A stretch of 64,000 nt of DNA from Paenibacillus sp. GP183. Its GTDB lineage: Bacteria; Bacillota; Bacilli; Paenibacillales; NBRC-103111. Below are positions 61,587 through 64,000 of this stretch, piece after piece. The notes under the pieces were generated by a model. That model searched no databases. It was given only the letters and a program-made list of their open reading frames with translations, and had not been told where the DNA came from. The stretch covers positions 4,210,001 through 4,274,000 of the forward strand of contig NZ_FNSW01000001.1 of the NCBI RefSeq assembly GCF_900104695.1, given 5' to 3'. The position numbers and the translations under genes are program-made. Each line of letters begins with the position of its first letter. Position 1 is the first letter of the stretch.

Positions 61587-64000
61587 CTATTCAGTAGCTA
61601 CCGATTGATCGGCTTGTAGTCCAACCGGAGCTATACGCACAAAGTTGGTTTCCAGGTCGCCGAGCAATGCTTCAATCTTCGCCGCTGCTTCAGCTTGACC
61701 GGATTCTACCAGCTCAGCATGATATGCGGTTAGCAGCTCGTTCAGATCTTTCTTGCTTTGAGCCCCGATAGGCTCAATCTTAACTTTGGCGCCTTTGGCG
61801 ATACGGCGTTCGATGGCTCCCTGATCGAGCCCCATCTCAGGCACCAGGCGTTGATAGATCACGCCTCCTGTCATACCTGCGCAGATCCAGGGACCTGGAT
61901 CCCCGAGGACAACGGCACGGCCGTTCGTCATGTACTCAAAGGCGAAGCCTTTGAGATTAGCGCGTGCGGCCAAGCCGCCAAGCTCATCCTTAAGCGGCGT
62001 AGTGATTTCGCCGCCAAATACGACATCCGCACCGGAGAAGCGGATGCAGGCCCGGGTATCGGCGTTCCCCTGGATCAGGAACAAGCCCTTCTGCGCGCCG
62101 TAACCGAAGGATTTGCCGACGCTTCCGTTGATGTAGGCATTGTTTTTGCCAGGAGATTTCAGGATCGCAACCTTGCCGCCAAGTGACATTTTGGCCACTC
62201 CGTCTTCTGCGCCACCGTGAACGGTAATGTTAACTCCACGGGCGTTAAACGCGCCTAATCCGATACCAGGCACTGAGCCATCCAGCAGCTGCAAGGATAC
62301 AGGAGGAAGCTCATCGTAGCTGCCGTCAAAACGATCTCTTACACGATGGCTCGAATAACGACTGCCGAGAATACGAGTTTCGGCGTCAACTCTGGACCAA
62401 CGGCGGTCGATGGCAGCATGCATAGACAAAGTATCAGGGAAGAATTCTTGCCCTTCTGCGCCTGCTGCAATTCTGATATCCGAAGAGGCGACCCCAATTG
62501 CTTTTGCATAATCAGAAGGAACAATAAACTGCAAGGGAGCCGGACGTAAAATATCGCTTAAGTCGATTCGATCCAAATGGCTGACTTGCTGCAGCAGATC
62601 CGAGCGGCCAACCAGCTCTTGTGCGCTTTTGAATCCAAGCTCAGCAACAATCTCACAAATTTCTTCACCCATTGCGCTGAATAAACGAACCAGGCTGTCG
62701 ACAGCCAGATCAAATTCGCGCGGTACAAAGCGTCGAAGACCTTTTTCCTCGGCTTCTTCCATGGAATCGATTTGGGTTGCAATCCCAACATGGCATGTAT
62801 CCAGATGGCAGCCGCGGCAAGTTGTACAACCGATCGCTTGCATCGAAATACTGCCGAAACCGCAGCGGTTTGCCCCAAGCATGATCATTTTCACGACATC
62901 TGCGCCGGACTTCAAACCGCCGTCAGACCACAGCTCTACTTGGTGGCGAAGCCCAGCTTCAATCAATGCTACGTGTGCAAGCTTCGTACCAATTTCGGTG
63001 GGAAGACCAACGTGAGTCAAGGAGTGGACACGTGCAGCTCCCGTACCGCCATCAAAACCGGATAAAGTTATGATATCCGCCCCTGCTTTGGCAACACCGA
63101 CGGCAATGGTCCCTATTCCAGGTACAACAGGTACTTTCACGATGATTTGCGCTTTGCGGCCGCTGGCCTCTTTGAGCTCGGAAATGATTTGCGCCAAATC
63201 CTCAATGGAATAAATATCATGATTATTCGAAGGAGAAATCAAATCTGAACCAATAGTTGCATTACGGGCAGCAGCGATCTTGGCTGTGACCTTTGATCCT
63301 GGCAGATGTCCGCCTTCGCCCGGCTTTGCGCCTTGCCCGATTTTGATCTCAAGGAAAGCTACGGCATTAGCCAGCTCCACGTTGATACCAAATCGTCCGG
63401 AAGCGACCTGCGCTCCGCGAGTTCTTTTGTATCGGCCAAGCATATCTTTAATCTCTCCGCCTTCACCGTTCATGGTTACCATGTTCAGGCGTTCGCCTGC
63501 TTCGGCATAAGCGCGGAAAGCTGTTTCGTTTTGCGAACCAAACGACATCGAGGAAATCAGCATCGGCAAATCGTGCTTGCCGACAGTAATATCTACCTCT
63601 GAAGGTTGCAGGGGACCGCGTCCTTCCGTATGGGCCTTCTCATAATTGAAATCGGCGACGTGACGGATCGAGACCGGATTTTTCTTCTCTTCCTCACGCA
63701 GCTTGTCACGATAATCGTTGTAAGGAGCCGTTCCTGCAGCTGCCTCGGTAAGAGACTTCCATATACGCTGAAAGAATCGGAAGTTGCGGGCTGCTTTTGC
63801 TTTTGGGTTCGCATAGTCAACATAACGAGCTTCCGCATCCGCCTCAAGATTGGCAAAGCCTGTTCCTGCTTTTTCGCTGCCCAAGTAATTGACGATATCC
63901 AGAACCTCGGCCACTTCCGGATGGAAGCCGATTGAGGAGAAGAAGCGTGTATATCCGCGCAGTTCATGTGTACCGATGGTGGAGATGACTTTTTCCAGAC
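61587..64000 (-). CDS. gltB: glutamate synthase large subunit, N-terminal part outside window
   Basis: The frame is open through the right edge; the apparent start at 63914 is internal, as the reading continues upstream with GFHPEVAEVLDIV. The visible 800 residues are the C-terminal synthase and helical-barrel domains: FMN-binding region, LGGIGSD-like blocks (KPGEGGHLPGSKVT), Fe-S cysteines in CTTCRGCHLDTCHVG, and the right-handed GXXGXXXG barrel (HGGAEDGVAKMSLGG, NAYINGSVGKSFGYGAQ). It converts 2-oxoglutarate and glutamine to two glutamates. Confidence 0.95.
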   Translation of the reverse strand, partial: LEKVISTIGTHELRGYTRFFSSIGFHPEVAEVLDIVNYLGSEKAGTGFANLEADAEARYVDYANPKAKAARNFRFFQRIWKSLTEAAAGTAPYNDYRDKLREEEKKNPVSIRHVADFNYEKAHTEGRGPLQPSEVDITVGKHDLPMLISSMSFGSQNETAFRAYAEAGERLNMVTMNGEGGEIKDMLGRYKRTRGAQVASGRFGINVELANAVAFLEIKIGQGAKPGEGGHLPGSKVTAKIAAARNATIGSDLISPSNNHDIYSIEDLAQIISELKEASGRKAQIIVKVPVVPGIGTIAVGVAKAGADIITLSGFDGGTGAARVHSLTHVGLPTEIGTKLAHVALIEAGLRHQVELWSDGGLKSGADVVKMIMLGANRCGFGSISMQAIGCTTCRGCHLDTCHVGIATQIDSMEEAEEKGLRRFVPREFDLAVDSLVRLFSAMGEEICEIVAELGFKSAQELVGRSDLLQQVSHLDRIDLSDILRPAPLQFIVPSDYAKAIGVASSDIRIAAGAEGQEFFPDTLSMHAAIDRRWSRVDAETRILGSRYSSHRVRDRFDGSYDELPPVSLQLLDGSVPGIGLGAFNARGVNITVHGGAEDGVAKMSLGGKVAILKSPGKNNAYINGSVGKSFGYGAQKGLFLIQGNADTRACIRFSGADVVFGGEITTPLKDELGGLAARANLKGFAFEYMTNGRAVVLGDPGPWICAGMTGGVIYQRLVPEMGLDQGAIERRIAKGAKVKIEPIGAQSKKDLNELLTAYHAELVESGQAEAAAKIEALLGDLETNFVRIAPVGLQADQSVATE

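Noticed and set aside
1-64000. CRISPR array, tRNA, rRNA, prophage or complete insertion sequence
   Set aside because: No regular direct-repeat array, tRNA-like fold, rRNA sequence, transposase or integrase was seen in the window.

Overview
The window looks like chromosome of a spore-forming, low-to-mid GC Bacillota, most likely Paenibacillus or a close relative (inference). The reasons are a five-gene gerP spore-coat permeability operon with sigma-K-like promoters, two proteins with S-layer homology (SLH) domains, a ComP/ComA-type two-component pair, YneF, bacilliredoxin, HD-GYP proteins and UvsE, with AGGAGG-type ribosome binding sites throughout. No rRNA, tRNA, CRISPR array, prophage or complete insertion sequence was seen. 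The part is mostly core genome with several lineage-specific genes. LAYOUT. 0-5 kb: the 3' part of helD, then a probable quorum-sensing module: a 54-codon ComX-like peptide gene (minus strand) divergent from a ComP-like kinase and a ComA-like regulator. 5-9.8 kb: a secreted protein, then an ABC-2 ATPase/permease with a HAMP kinase and OmpR-type regulator. 9.8-14 kb: a secreted GH18-SLH glycosidase meeting, tail to tail and overlapping, the gerPA-PB-PC-PD-PE operon; a small-heat-shock-like protein diverges from gerPA. 14-18 kb: a response-regulator remnant, a DRE-TIM aldolase-like enzyme, hypotheticals and an HI0933-family flavoprotein, then a repeat-rich noncoding stretch. 18.4-20.7 kb: a Psp/Lia-like envelope-stress operon (LiaI-like, PspA, PspC, PspA). 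20.7-27.5 kb: an EF-hand-like microprotein, a DUF3905 protein, bacilliredoxin, nadE, acpS, a c-type cytochrome lipoprotein, mutY, a Crp/Fnr regulator, an HD-GYP protein and sodA. 27.8-33.6 kb: GNAT, DUF402, queG, a second HD-GYP protein, yneF, folE and a dNTPase. 33.6-45.3 kb: a lipase-like hydrolase, an IclR regulator, a CDF metal exporter, aconitase, a cell-wall amidase-like protein, D-Ala-D-Ala ligase, UvsE, FabI and an inositol-phosphatase-like enzyme. 45.3-50.1 kb: a large secreted propeller/stalk/MORN protein, then kduD-kdgK-kdgA for 2-keto-3-deoxygluconate breakdown. 50-61.4 kb: accessory genes, including a VOC-DinB fusion, cyanophycinase, an SLH-bearing lipoprotein, epoxide hydrolase, an AlkZ-like protein, a WYL regulator, an M20 peptidase and a broken MFS transporter gene. 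61.5 kb to the end: glutamate synthase large subunit, cut by the window edge. The most interesting items are the unrecorded ComX-like gene next to comP/comA, the tandem PspA operon, an EF-hand microprotein, dispersed and periodic noncoding repeats, a lipoprotein with SLH domains, and a GH18 enzyme whose catalytic motif carries Asn in place of a conserved Asp.
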